A stretch of DNA of 64,000 nt from Larix kaempferi (GCA_027924585.1 BSBM01000307.1:10686001-10750000); one strand, 5' to 3'; shown: positions 32,433-46,529, counted from the first letter of the stretch. Notes: generated by a model not told the origin, from the letters alone. Numbers and translations: made by a program.

Positions 32433-35400
32433 TGTCACCTACCCAAATTTTGAGACTATTTATTTTAATTGCAAAAACATTATGTTAAATTATAATTACA
32501 AAGTTTTGTAATTATGACCAAATCTGGTCAAGGATGATTGTAATAAACATATTTTTACTATTTAATAAATTAAAACAAGAGACAAACACCCAAGGGAACT
32601 GTTAAATGAGTGTTCACTGACCCACTAGGAGGAATGGAAGCTGTTAGAAGGCATGGGACAAAGGTCAGCATTTGCACTCCACCACTAGCTCTTGGTTATG
32701 GGAAAAAAACCCCTAAAATTGTGGCATTATCCCCCAAGTGGGTGGAGCAGAGCTGGTAGCTCATTAATGACCAGGTTAACCACTAAAAAGGCCTAGGCAG
32801 CCTAGATAAGGCAATTTGAAATAGGCAGGGAGCTCTACATTATTTTTTGCAGAAATAATTTTTCAAGTATATCAGGTGATCATTGAGAGATTCGAATAGG
32901 GAGGCTAAGTGAAAAGTGCATTGTGAGTTTGCTGATATTATTACGAGAAGGAAACCAGAGGTGCTAGTGCATGTCTCTTTGACTGCTAACTCTATAGGAC
33001 TGAATGATCCAAATTGTCGCTACAAGTTGATGACCTAAAGCTTCTACAGATTCTTCTTCCTAGTGGCTCAGTGAACAGGCTCGGGGGTCCTAAGGAAAGT
33101 AATTTGGCTATCTTCAGGAATAGGTTGGGTGGAACATGCTCCTTGGGTTGTTTGTTTCTCCTACATTCAATCAGGTTCTACTGTTCTGTCTTATTGTTAT
33201 TTTCAGTTAAATGATTTTCTGCATTTTTAGATTTAGTATTTACAGTTATTGGCATACAGAAGTAATTGTTTCAATTTCTGACCTAGGTAGGATTTTGTTT
33301 AATGATGATTAAGTAAATGAGATGATTGATTAAAAATCCTTTCTATATTTTTCCCATACTGTTTTATGTATAGTACTCTAGTACAGAGAAGTAGAATTAA
33401 TATAGATGAATGATGGGCAGAATGCCAAGTGATTGGATAGACTAACACTGTAGTGTTTGTTTTAATTCTGCCATTTCAATTATATGTCTAAACTCGGAAA
33501 ATAGAACATCATATCATAAATAGATATATAGAATTTTCTTTACTTAGTAATAAAAGAAAAACATTTCATCTCTGCATAGATCTAGGTTTTCAAATTATCA
33601 CTATCTAATTTTTGAAAGCTAATACTATGCATTCGATTGTTATTCTTTCCAACAATAAGATGTTATAAATCCAATTATTTCAGGCATTATTATTCCTAGA
33701 AATTTAACAACTGCAAATATTCTTTTATACAGAGTTGTTACTTATAAACGATAAATAGATACTTATTATTCGCATCACTGAATATCACTATATCATTTCA
33801 GTATCCATATCTAATATTTCGATTTTATTTATCAACTACAGCTAATAAATTCAAACACTCTCATCATAGGCAAAACCCCAACACTTTATCATTTATTTAG
33901 CATTCCAATGTATTACGACAGACACAGGATCGAAACCCTTAATAAGGAAACAAATCATTTACAATATCGTGACAGGTTCATAATTGGTTCGACAGTCACA
34001 TACTTAAACAACTTATATCAACCCTTCGAATTATAAACTCAAGTAAGTTAAAAACCTCACTACTCAGCAGTAAAGACTTTTAGTTACGATTTCTTTTAAA
34101 CAAAACAAGAAAACGTTTACAACATCCTAAACAACTCTTTGGCCAAACCCTTATATTCGAAATAGCAAATTAGACATTATCAGTTTCCTTATAGATTGTG
34201 TATAGATTAAAGTTACATGTTCATCATCGTAAATTACAGCCACAAAACATTTAGTTTTGGATCTCGGCCTATGTCTAAAGACAACGCCATTGATAACATT
34301 CAACACAAAACATTGTTGTAGACACAGTGTAAAAACCACGGGTCGAACCCTTCGGCATTATCCTGAAGTCGAGGGATAAAACCTTGATAAACAAGAAATA
34401 CATTTCAACATATTAAACTGAGAGGTACATTTTGAGGGTAGGTCGAGGATTTCATCCTCCCTACGTTGCTTATAGAACGAAGGCATTGCAACATCAACGA
34501 CTTCCTTGGAAGGTCGAAAGCTCCAACCATTTCAAACACAACCAACAGGTTTCTAAGAGAATCCATAAGGGAAATCACCGAGACTTACCACTACACGCAG
34601 TAGTTCCCACCTAAAATGGAGCGTAGATCCATGGAGTGATAGCACCTGCAAATGTTACAAATGTGGTTAAAATTTAGTACATCTTTCAACATTGCAGATG
34701 ATTGCATATAAACGAAAAGAAAACTACAGAAGAGACATTACCTTCTTATTAAAAAGAAAATGAGGGCCGAATCCAACAGCTTCTGCAACATGCTTGAAAA
34801 CCCTAAGTCGCATACAACTTGTGGAGCGCAGACCTTACACTCATAGCAATGAGTTCAATTCTTATTAACACTGATCGTGATATTGAAACTAGAGAAGGTG
34901 CATTCCAAGAACTCTTTACAAAAGCCAAACCCTTCGACAACCGGCATGATAATTCTTGAGCTTTTCAAATATAAAAAACAGACAGGAAATTTCTACGCCT
35001 GAGCTCGACTCTTACATTTTTATCTTGTGACAGTAATCTTTCTCAGGTCATAGGTTCAAATCATTGGAGGAACCTTCAAAAACCAGCTATCAAACCCTAA
35101 GTATTCGTAGGCCGGTCGGCCTCTCTCAAAACCACTCTCAACACAATGAATGCCAAAGGAAAACAATAACTATGAGGTTTTGGTGGAGGTTTAGGGTTAA
35201 GTCCCAAAGCCCGAGAACAGTGTAAGATCAATGGTCGAGATCACGTATCACAATACCATGTAATTCCAAGCAACCACCCTATTTATGACATTGATAACCA
35301 TCGCCACCATGGATACCAGTTCGGATCATGTTCAAACTAAAACACATATAACTCGACCAAGATGGCTAATTCATCACGATGCCTTCATGATCTAAGTACC

Positions 35401-36595
35401 ACGATGGCAGCCATTGAGGATTTCCACCGAGCTGGTAGACAAGAATAATAAATGCCAAGTTTGGTTCACTATCTCTTGCCAGCACATATCCACTTCAACA
35501 TTAATGACCATGTCCTTATCTTACACGAAGATCGAACGTAACCTTGTCACATTATATGTATATGTTAATGTAAAAAATTATTTAGTACGAATCATTTAGG
35601 TACCTAATGTATGTTTAAAATCTCACGATATTACCTACGGTTTCCTATTGTTGGTACATAGGACCCATGCATAAACACTTAGCATATAGTGTAATGATCT
35701 AGTTACAAATATAGATAAAGCTTGGAGATAATACATAGTTTTCATATTGTGAAATATATTCATATATTGCATATAGTTAAATGCTATAGGATTTGCATAT
35801 AATGCTTATGCTATGAGAATTGCATATAGTTTACAATAACTATGTAATATACATATAGTGCATACATCATAGTATTACACAAATATCGTGCATTTAGCCT
35901 ATGTTTTGTAAGTCACATTACTCTTGTGCCAAACATTAACAACACATGATATCCTGCATCAAAGCTTTGACACTCTATTTCCATCATTCAATTGATAATC
36001 AAAGAAAACATTTGAGTTATTTAGTTATCAAAACAAACTATAGATGGATCGTTATATTAGTACCTTAGAAATTTATATGCAGAAACCTTGAAGGCTAACT
36101 GAAAGTACTCTTTATAATATGTTTGTATTACTTGAACTGGTGTGCCACCTTACCTGTATCTGCGGAAGGGAAAGTCCAAATGCTTTAGGATAAAATGCTA
36201 AGTAAGCCTCAGGGTACTCTTAGGACCCCTTTCATCATCAAAAGAAGAATAACAGTTAGCACTTGTAAACATTTATAATTGACAGAACATTGACATAAGT
36301 ATTATTAAAATATAACTGAATATCCATATCATCTTAATGTAGATTTCGATTTCATTTCACAATAAGACGATAATCAATACACCGTATGACAGTCACAAAC
36401 TTTATTACAACATTTAGATTTATAATTAACACAAGCAAAACTAATGTTGTATTTTGTGTTAAGAAGTATGAATTGTTGTTATCGTAATTGTTATTAGTTG
36501 AGAGGATTAGTATTTATTTTATTTCCGCATTAGTAAATACAACTTTTAATGCTATTTTTTTTTATAAATTTTTTGTGAATTTTCGGGTTGTTACA
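32433..36595 (+). repeat. Element A 3' LTR
   Basis: This 4163-bp partner of 12821-16942 has the same termini, TGTCACC...TTACA. It is followed by CTCTC (36596-36600), the right copy of the target duplication. Confidence 0.95.
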
Positions 36596-37457
36596 CTCTC
36601 CCCCAAACCCCTTACACTCCTTGGCTCCCACCCCTCTCTCTTGCGCGTGCACACACACACACACACACACACACACCTCCCCTTACCACTAAACCCCTCT
36701 TCTCTCTCTCTCTCTCTCATTGTTACTAACCCCCTCTATCACTCTTGATCACCCCTACTCCTCTTACCTCTAATTCTCTCTCCTCCCACCCTCTCTCTCT
36801 CTCTCTCCCGTAATCCCCCTACCCTTAAACCCCTCTCTCTTTGTCTCTCCTAATCCTACTCCCCATACCACTTACCACACCCCACCTCCCGATCTCTCTC
36901 TCTCTCTCTCTCTCTCTCTTCCCCCACCCTATACCTCCCTTCTCTCTAAATTCCCTAATCCTCCCTAAACCCCCACCCTCCCCCCACCCCCACCCTCATC
37001 TCTATCTTTTTCTCTCCCCCAACCCCACTCTCCCCCTATACACCTCCCCCCACCGTGATATCTATCTATTTATATCCCCAACCCCCCTCCTCCCCCTACC
37101 CCTAATCACCCACACCCTCCGTCCCTGGTTTCTCTCTCTCTACTCCTCCACCTACTTGTATCCCCTACCCATCTCTCTCACCCCCAATACCATAACACCT
37201 CCCCCCCCCTCTCTCTCTTGTACAACTAAATCCTCTCCTCTCTCTCTCTCTCTCTCATCTCCATAACCATTAATAACTCCCTCTCTAACACTCTCACCCC
37301 CTACTCCTCCCCCTACCTTTAACTCCCATCCTCATCTCTGTCTCTCTCCCCCCTCTTTCCCCTAACCCTTACTAATCACATCTCTCACTCTTTCTCTCCC
37401 TTACTCCTCGACCTACACCTTATCCCCACCCCTCTCTATATCCCCCAACACCCTTGC

Positions 37458-37490
<33 letters not shown>

Positions 37491-37790
37491 ATTACCCCTA
37501 ACCTTCCCTCTCTCTCCCTAACCCCCCTCCTACGCTCCCTACCCATAACCACACCCTTCGCCCCTGTCTTTCTCTCTCCTACTTCCCGTAACCCTACCCA
37601 TCTCTCTCTATCTCTCCTACTCACCCTACCCCTACCCCTCTCACTCTCTGTCTCTCCTAATTGTCCCCCCCCTACCACTTACCACCCCCCATATCTCTCT
37701 CTACCCCAACACATACACCTTCTTCCCTCTAACTACCCTAACCCTCCTTAAACCCATACCCTCCCAACCCCCGTCCCCCCTTACCCCTAA
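36596..37790. repeat. Pyrimidine-rich tract right of element A
   Basis: G-poor CCCTAA, CT and CA sequence of the same type as 11386-12820, including a (CA)n run near 36650-36676 and many (CT)n runs. It is the right half of the tract split by element A. I reject the open frames in it as low-complexity. Confidence 0.85.
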
Positions 37791-37799
37791 GGTAAATTT

Positions 37800-37910
37800 G
37801 ATTTTTAACAAAACACGTGCACGTTTTAACTCTACAAAATGCGTGCACGTTTTAGCTCTACAAAACGCGTATGCGTTTAATAGAGATAAAACTCGCACAC
37901 ATTTTGGTTT
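37800..37910. repeat. Palindromic ACGTGCACGT motif cluster at the right end of the pyrimidine tract
   Basis: Three related motifs occur in about 100 bp: AAAACACGTGCACGTTTT (core ACGTGCACGT, a perfect palindrome, at 37815-37824), AAAATGCGTGCACGTTTTAG and AAAACGCGTATGCGTTTAAT. They are separated by CTCTAC spacers. They resemble the hairpin cluster found left of the pyrimidine tract in each array unit. Confidence 0.7.
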
Positions 37911-38930
37911 TCATGGCACATAGATAGGAATTAAAGGAAAAATTGAATTTAAAAGAAATGCGCCCGCTTTTCTTAGCACTAAGACCGAGCGTTGTCACCT
38001 ATCCGGGTGTCATCACTCTTCCTACGTGTATTCTTTGGACTTAGCTTCGGTTTAACCAAACCTGTGGTATGGAATATGGTAAACCATAACTAATTAGACA
38101 TCTCACAATTTTTCTCAATATGCCCGTGTTTAGCCGCTGGGTACAGTAAGCCGCACACCATCATTTTTGATGAAATTTTAGACAAACATATCATTTTTTT
38201 CTGTAGATTCCAAATATATAATTTTTAAAAATAATATATATATTTTTCTATTTTTTTCTTATTTTTCTTGCGTCATGACTCCTTAACTAAAAGAACACAC
38301 TGTTAGTGTTTCGTCCATAACTCTTCTGTTTCTCAACCATTTTGAAAAAAAATGTATGGTGCATTAAAGGACATCGACCTCTACATGTTATAAAAAAAAC
38401 CATTTCAAAATAATTGCATTAAGACCTTCAAAGGCCGCACCCACACTTGGCATACTGTTTTCGAGGTTCGATCACTTAGATAATTAAAAGAATAAATCAT
38501 GAATTTCTTTTTGGAAAAATAACAATGTACTAGTACTAGATGTTCTCTATATGTCTACTAGTTTTCGTAACTTTATTCCATCATTTAGGCACTGAAAGGT
38601 TGCACCCACAAAAACATATACCTTATAATTTGTCCAAAAATAAAAAAAAGTGTCTGTTAAAAAATATCAAACTTTAGATAGTTACGAACATTTTCAATAG
38701 AAAAAATTATATATTCAGAAACGTCCAATTTCCTACGTTTCATCTTTTTTACTCATCACAAGATTCATTGTGTATGTGTCTCAAAATATGCATAGAAGTT
38801 GAAGGATATCTGTTTTTCCAGTTTTCTATTGCATCTAACATGCCAAAAGAGACCCTCATTAGCTTGCACACACCATTAAAATGACATGAACTGGTATGGC
38901 CTCAGTTCTTACTACAATATAGTGATTCCA
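37911..38930. other. AT-rich DNA, no feature seen
   Basis: About 1 kb with no open frame worth naming, no repeat longer than simple A/T runs and no RNA gene that I recognise. Confidence 0.6.
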
Positions 38931-39600
38931 AAATGGAAATAAATCTGGGTTTAATTAACCTCCAGGTGCCTCCAACGTTTAAAGGATTACGACGATACAA
39001 TTTTGGATCTAGTCTTAATGGACCTTAGTTCTTATTTGTTCCAACACATAATCAATCAAAAGAAGGATGTAATTATGGAGGTGAAGGTACAAGTGATGAG
39101 GGGGACCCTAGTAGGATCCTCCCCACATGTGAAAACTCAGGATAAACTGGAGCAACATAGGCTCAAGGATCACAATTTTCCATTTGTAGAATTTGCATCT
39201 TTGTTGTCTGTGGGCTTTATTACACTATGCATCCTCTAGAACCTGATCCCTGAGTGTATTATCAATTCTCTGACAATTCCTTGTTTGCGGGAAAGGGAAC
39301 CCATACCAATAGGTAACATGAGGAATCGAGGATATGGAAGCATTTCTCCCTTGCCATCGGGAATGGCTTCAAAATTGGAGTATTTGATGTATGAGATGAA
39401 GGCGAAAAATAGAGGACCTTTATTTGAGGATGGATTTCCAGGATGAGAAGATCTATACAATTCTAAGCTAGTGCGAGCATTTGGCCTAGTTTTGGGCTCC
39501 TCTAGTTCCGGTCTCGATGGTGGATGGACGCATTGTTCAACCCAACCTCTCTCCTTCTAGGATGGATGAGAAAGGAAACTTGACTTTGACTCTTGGGTAA
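38930..39600 (+). pseudogene. Possible decayed coding segment, family unknown
   Basis: Two short plus-strand open stretches occur. 39003-39239 encodes 78 codons from an ATG. 39289-39444 is an open stretch with M-R-N-R-G-Y-G-S-I-S-P and M-A-S-K-L-E-Y-L-M-Y-E-M, ending at a TGA. A third stretch to about 39600 reads through serine- and glycine-rich codons. Composition is less AT-biased than the flanks and looks like former coding sequence, but I do not recognise a domain. It could be a fragment of a transposon or of a host gene. Confidence 0.3.
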
Positions 39601-42117
39601 TTGAATGTCAGTCTGTTCTCCGTTAGGAATATTTTTGTATACATAAAGTTAGCTCCTATGGCTCTTGGAAGGAGGCTCATAGTTAGATTAGTTTTTTCTT
39701 CAGGAAGGATATAGTAATCCATAGTTTAATTGCTTATGCTTCTATGTTTCTTAGTATGATAAAAATTGCACTTTGGACAATGAAATTTCAATCCTAGTTT
39801 GTCTTCCATGTATATGGCGGACCAGGCATGAAAAAAATGTGGAAAAAATGTGTTATTAACTAATAAGTCATTGTAATATGGTGCTCTGTGCCTGACTGTG
39901 CTTCTCTTGTGACAAGGATGAGTGGATCAAGCATAATATAATAACCCACATACATAGTACATGCCACAAGATGTAGACATAGTGAACTGTAGACAAAGTG
40001 AACTCCTAGAACATGCAACCTGCATGTAGCAACATGGAAAAATTCTATTGGGAAAAGAACGATGAATTTGAAAGTGTTACGGGACTCGTGGCAGGCACTG
40101 ATTCGTTGGAGTGATGACGAATCTAGGAAAAGTGCCTGTGAAAGCCACCCTCATATAGAAAAACGCCTTTCGATGTAATCATTCAAAAACCATGCGGTAT
40201 CAAGATCAACGACAAATGAATTTGCTTGCGTAATCCTTGATGTAGAACTATACAATGAGTTTTCATCTAGATAGTAATAATAGTAGAAAATGTTAAAATT
40301 TCAAATCAATGGGACCATAAAATCCATGTTTCTCTTCATCAATTATAATGGTACTTAGGGTAAACTCTAGATTCTTTGGGGTACTAGGTCAAGTCAATAA
40401 TAGGGCTTGAAGCCAATACAACAATATACTCATTATAAGATCAACATGTCACTTATGGGAATGGAACCCGGGTGGGGAGGATAACACTCCATCCTACAAC
40501 CACTCAAGATAAACCCAATTAACATGGCCAAAATATATTATTTTCATGACTAAAAGAAAACTAAATAATCTAACTTTAATAGTACAATTGGCAATATTTC
40601 CTACTACCATTCAATCTTGATACAAGTTAATTTCCAACCAAATCAAATGGTATCTTGCTGTTTTTGTTCTTTGTACCGCATAATATGATCGCCTATTTAA
40701 TTTGACATGCATCTATTTCGCCTCCAATACATTGTTCAACGAGAAATATAGTTCCAAAACAACTAAGTCCATGTTTATGTTTGAAGGGAATTAAGTAGAG
40801 AAATGAATGTATCCATTAAAAGTTGTATGCGAGTGATATAATGTTATGTTGAAAAGATTTTATTTTCCCTTATACATGATTTTTGTTAAACCTTATGCTT
40901 CAACTTAATAATTTTGAATTTTTCCAGGGTTACATCAATTTCTTCAATGTAAAAATATAGTTTGTTTCTTCCATGATTATACAAACTTTTGTGCAACTCA
41001 AGAGATCCTTCGATTGCATTGATTGAAGTTACCGTGACAAGTCACATGCTAAATTGTTTAGTTGAGGGTGTTGCAAGGGTTTTCCTATTGTCAATACAAC
41101 CCAACTTGATACACATAACATGGTAGGGATCCCTAATGATGTTGACCCTACCTAAACTGATATCTAAACTACTCATATTCCATAAGATTTTTCCTTCTTT
41201 TTTCTCATTAATAATTGCATCCGGGTTTGGAAACAATTCAGTGTACCATGGTTGATTAACATTTTTAGCAATCAAAATGTGTAATTATGATTGATTCTTT
41301 TGATTCTTTCGAGACATGGATATTCTTAGTTTGGTAGAAAAAAATCATTGTGGATAAATGTCTTCTAAAGTATGGCCACTAGTTCGAAGGTTTTATTTCC
41401 ATTAGAAAAACAAACTTGGCCATAGGCCATTGGGGAGAGAACCCACTTTGATACCACTTGAAGCAAACTTTGATAATTCCTTCATAAAGTCATCCATGAA
41501 AGAGATATCCCAAATCCATATAAAATAAATATTTATTTATAAATATGAATATTGACATGGGATGATATATCAGCATACACTGGTGTGTAAATAATTACAC
41601 ACTGGAGTGACAAGTTGTAACCTTCAAGAAAAGGGACGACTTATCATTATTGCAACATAAATGTTCATTATGACCGATGCATATAATTGCATATAACATT
41701 ATGACATCAATAGTAATATAAATCATCTCAAACATACTTAAACAATATAATTGGTGGAGTGATGTGGTCATAAAGCTTGAATGTATGAAACTTGTGTATG
41801 AAGAAATAATCCTCATTGGGTTTCAACTTATCTAATGTTTGTTGCTTAATTCTAGCTGAATCTTGACCAGTAACATAGGTATGTGAAAAACCCATCATGT
41901 ATTCAAACAAAAAGAAGTTTTCATTCATGTTTCTTGACCAAACGTGAGGAAATCATTTGAGAATACTCTTTTTTGTGCCTATCAAAAGTGTGTGAATAAC
42001 CTAATGAATCCATTTAATTTTGATGAAGTAGTATCCCTTGAATTAGAAGCTATCATGCATGAGTTCTTATTTGCATATAGATTTAGGTTAGGGTAATAAG
42101 CTTCCAATAAAAGCCAA
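39601..42117. other. Unassigned AT-rich DNA
   Basis: About 2.5 kb with only short open frames. The best is 77 codons on the minus strand at 41042-41275; it has an ordinary amino-acid mix but no recognisable motif. No LTR, terminal inverted repeat or RNA gene is visible. It ends at the target site of element C. Confidence 0.6.
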
Positions 42118-42122
42118 CAACC
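42118..42122. repeat. Target site duplication of element C, left (CAACC)
   Basis: CAACC at 42118-42122 is repeated at 55529-55533, flanking the LTR pair of element C. Confidence 0.92.
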
Positions 42123-45100
42123 CGTAGTTCCCCTAGACTGATGTAGACCCTTACGGCACTCGTCGAGTGACTTGGTCGAATAAAACTTTAATAAAATGAC
42201 CCTTTGATTATATATTTTTGAATAATTGAGAAACACCTGATGTTGTGCATGACAACAAATTGATGAATGAAAAACAATGAATTGAATGGCATTTGTGGAA
42301 ATGGATACTTTATCTGAAATTGATGAATAAAGGTATGATTGCTTAATGATTAGTTGTTTTAGGAAATATGATGAGTATACATGAATATGCTGCTTATCGA
42401 TTAGCTATGTTATGAAATATATGATGTGAACAAAAGAAATGCATGATTGCTTAATGATGATCAAATTGACAAAATATATGATGTTATGAGTAATTTACGG
42501 TTGGTTAATGATTAGTGGATTATGAAGTGAATATGATGAATGGGAATGGAGCTAATAATGTGTGATTTAGAGCATGCGTGCAAAGACAGGTGAAACAATT
42601 CACTGGCGTACTCACAAAGGAAATAAATGGGTCGTAGAGTACGAATAAAATCACACATGGAGGAACGACGACAATGTCGATTTCCTACGGATTCCATGCA
42701 CGAGTTAAAAAGCACCTATCCGCTTACTCGAGGAAGCGTGAAGTTGTGCAAAGTGGACCATGATGGAGTTGGTCACGTACGAGGCTGGGGGGGCGCGCAG
42801 TAAGAACAGACTTACTCCTCAGCGCCATTAGTCTCCAATAGAGTGTGGACAGAGGATTGAAGGTGACAAATCCTAAATCCCTACATGAAGTTCCTGCAAA
42901 TAAGATGCAATGAAAAAGTACTAACGAAAGGACCTGACGATGTGGTACCATGTGGATAAAAATAATATGAGGGACGGATGGACCCGACGAAGTGGTGCCT
43001 AGACCCAAGACGAGAAAAATAGATGAATATTATGTACTAGGCATTTAGAATTTTATTTAGGCCATTTGCACATGAAATAATCATTTGTAATTTAAATAAT
43101 GAAGAATATTTGTTTAGGAGCAAATAGTGTGCTAAAAAATTTGCATGAATACATCTCCACTTGCACACACAAAAATAGAGACTAGATTGAAGCATCAGGG
43201 GGGACAAACTTGAGTAAATCTAGGAATGTAGGTGCACTCTCTTAGGAATTGAACACATGGCTGGGTGAGCTAATTATATTTGAATAATTATAATATTAGG
43301 CATATTTGCATGAAGCGACATGTGTCATAGAGGAATTTTCTAGTTAAGGGAGGTAAGAGGAAAGGGGAGGATACCCTTTGTCTGGATGGCTACCGTAATG
43401 ATTGTAAGACATTGATTTGCTTCTATTGTGAGTTTGTCCAGAGGTCTTGGTGGGGGGAATCCCACTTCTGGATCTCTAGTGTGTGTGTGAGCTCTACGAC
43501 TTGAATTGATCGGGGTTTAGGGAGGAAGAAGAGTACTCTCGATATGGTCGGGAGGTAAACCGAGGTGTCCATTGGTGAATTTTGAAGGTTGGAAGAGGAT
43601 TGTGAAGAACTTAAACTCTAGTATCACCTTCACTAATTTGAACACTCATCGAATAGGTATCATTTGTTTATTTGATTATATATGAAAACACATGTGATTA
43701 TAGATTCATTATAAACTATGTTGAATATATAATTTTTAGCAATGAAGAGAAATTAAGCTAGATTTTTCGTGGTAAAGAATGAAAGCATGAACCTCACGAT
43801 TCCACGCTGGGTATGCACACAACATCTTATTTAGACCCTATCTTATTTCCAGACTCGTGCAAGGAATCTTAGTAAATCCATGGGTTTGTTGTTAACTTTA
43901 TACTCCGTTTCAATTGTTAAGCTCGACATCTGAAATTTCGATTGGGTAGTATTACATGTAAATCATCCTATATGCGGGTTGACCCAACCTTGACGACGTC
44001 CATTCTATCCCATAACTTGGGCACTGTAACACTCATTCCAGCTTGCATTTCATTTCATTAAATAATGTAGATCGACGTCTGTGGGTTATCCATAGAATAC
44101 CGCAATCAATGGTATCTCTGTGTAACCACCGAAACGATGGGCGATTGATATCTGTAGATCCACATCGGTTAGTTTGCTTACAGTTTGAATAAAGGAAGGA
44201 AATCAATCCCTGGGATCGATGCCGGATATCATATTGTAATTGTATTTGGATTAAAATGTTTGCTTATGGATTGATGAAAGGGAGGCAATCGATCCCTATG
44301 ATCGATGCCAGATCTCTGATCGTATTTGTATTATGTTTAAAATATTTGCTTACTGTTTGAAGAAGGGAAGGCGATCAATCCCTAGGATCGATGTCGGATC
44401 ATTGGTTGTAAATTTGTGTTAGCTTACAATGGGATGAAAGGAAGGCAATAGATCCCTGTCATTGATGTCGGATCACCGAATATGGTTTGCACCATGGGTA
44501 AATGTTACATGTGCATTGTAGTTAACATGATACTCATAGATCATGAAAGGATGGCGATCGATGCCGTATAACTGAATATGGTTTATACAATTGTAAAATG
44601 TTTACATTTTCATTATGGTTTAATGTGATACACACGGATCGTGAAATGAAGGCAATCGATCCCTGATCAATGCCGGATCAATGATCATGATTTATAAAAT
44701 TGGTAAATGTTTACATATGAATTATGGTTTAATGTGATACACACAGATCGTGAAAGGAAGATGATTGATCCTTTATCAATGCCGGATCACTGATAATGGT
44801 TTAAAAAATTGTTAAATGTTTACATATGCATAGTGGCTTACTGTGATAACACACACATCGTGGAGGGAAGGCGATCGATCTCAGATCGACGCCGAACCAT
44901 TGTTTTAATACTTGAACTATGGTTTAATGTGATAACACACACAACATGAAGAGAAGGTGATCGATCTCTGATCGATGACGAACCTCTGTTTTATCATTTG
45001 CAATTTGTGATCATACACATATCGAGAAAGGAAGGCGATTGATCTTTGATCGATGCCGGATCACCGTCTATACATTGCATTGTGGTTTAAATTCGATTAT

Positions 45101-46397
45101 ACACAGATCATGAAAGGAAGGCCATCAATCTCTGATCGATGCTGGATCACTGTGTTAACGTTTTAATTATGATTATACACAGACCATGAAAGGAAGGCGA
45201 TCGATCTCTGATCGATGCCGGATCACTGTCTATACATATGCATGATGGTTTAATTTGATTATACACTACTCGTGGAAGAGCATTCATATTTACATTGTTT
45301 ACACACAGTTTGGGAAAAATGGAGGCGATCGTTCCCTTAGATCGACGCCATAATCTTTATGTTTGCATTAAATGGATCAATCCCTGTGATCGATGCCACA
45401 TAGATGAATTCGTTATTTTCTTATGTTTGCAATAGCATGGCATAGATCGATCTCTGTGATCAATGATGCATGTTGAATTTAATATTTTCATATGTTTATA
45501 TTATGTATTAAGTGGACCGATCCTTGTGGATCGACGCCGTGTGGATACCATGCTTTCTTATGGTTGTATTTGTATTGGATGGATCAATCTTTGTAGATTG
45601 ATTCCATATGACTTTGTATAATATCATATGTTGTATTTCGTTAATAGATAGATTGATTGTGTATTGATAGTATGACCGTGTGTTGATACTTCTCTTACTT
45701 AGTCGCATGTCAAAAGTAGACAAATGCACACGATCAATGGATCGGTTCTATGCAATGCTCGAAGTACTTATTTAACTATGTATAGGTTGGAAACGAACAT
45801 TTGTGACCACAACGTGGACAGTGCGAGGCTATGGGAGTGGAGACACTTTCCAAATACCTCCTGTTAACTTTGTTGTGTTGACATACAAGTCAACCAAACT
45901 TTAGTTTTATGTTTTTGCAGAGTCAAGCTTAGATCTTCAAGATCAAGCGACTCATAGTTATTCGATTAAATATTTGTTAAGTTGTGTTGAGTAGAATCAT
46001 ATCTTAAAGCCAATGTTGATAGGTTGATTTATTTATATAGATGATATATTTATATTAACTCGTGTATTCACGTTATCTTGTGTTCGGAATATCATGCACC
46101 GTATATTTTGTATATTCATGTTATTAATACCAAAAGTTGATTGAGAATTACTGTAATTTAAAATATATTGCCAACTCATGTGAATGTATGAAGTGCAATA
46201 AAATGCGTAGTGTATTATGTTTTGATGTGATTTGGAATAGGGTTATGGTTAGGAGTATGTGATTTATTTACAAGTAAGATATTATCACCTTGCTTAAAGT
46301 TTTCAAAAAGGGAAAATTTTCACTTAATCAAATCACGTAACAATTCTGACATTTTAATTACTTACAATTTTTTTTCCTAACCGAGCCGGAACCTACA
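42123..46397 (+). repeat. Element C 5' LTR
   Basis: This 4275-bp LTR ends CCTACA. Its first base has mutated, giving CGTAGT where the right LTR has TGTAGT. It pairs with 51048-55528 with several percent differences by eye. The central 1.6 kb is a tandem array. Confidence 0.93.
44060..45660. repeat. GATCGAT-rich tandem array inside the element C 5' LTR
   Basis: A dozen or more diverged copies, spaced about 70-120 bp apart. The theme is a GAAAGGAAGGCGATCGAT block, then a CCCTGATCGATGCCGGATCA block, then an AT-rich spacer with ATGGTTTAATGTGAT. Each unit contains two or more GATC palindromes, often forming a short inverted repeat (GATCGAT ... GATCGATG). Confidence 0.88.
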
Positions 46398-46399
46398 TT

Positions 46400-46412
46400 T
46401 GGTATTAGAGCC
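46400..46412 (+). other. Element C primer-binding site (initiator tRNA-Met type)
   Basis: TGGTATTAGAGCC begins two bases after the LTR and differs from the iMet consensus TGGTATCAGAGCC at one C-to-T site. Confidence 0.88.
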
Positions 46413-46529
46413 GGTCGAACCTTAATCGGACCCATAAAACTTGTATTTCATCTTCCGCAAAAACATTCAACTGATGTTGCTTAAATTAAAATATTGCAAT
46501 TACACAATTTTATAACATATTGAGAGCTA

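Larger units (their letters stand above)
12821..36595 (+). mobile_element. Element A: Ty3/gypsy chromodomain LTR retrotransposon, decayed and interrupted by element B
   Basis: A complete but decayed element: LTR (12821-16942), iMet-type primer site, gag, protease, reverse transcriptase, RNase H, integrase, chromodomain-like C-terminus, polypurine tract, LTR (32433-36595). Both LTRs begin TGTCACC and end TTACA. The flanks carry the 5-bp duplication CTCTC. Without the nested element B it would be about 13.2 kb. Very long LTRs, the gag-pol order and a chromodomain after integrase fit the chromovirus branch, and the LTR size recalls Tekay/Del; that clade is my inference. At least nine in-frame stops and a frameshift mean it cannot make its own proteins. 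Confidence 0.95.

Noticed and set aside
42500-43010. Minus frames of 60-90 codons in the left LTR of element C
   Set aside because: Only a diverged and shortened frame occurs at the matching place in the right LTR, with no domain; chance frames in an LTR.
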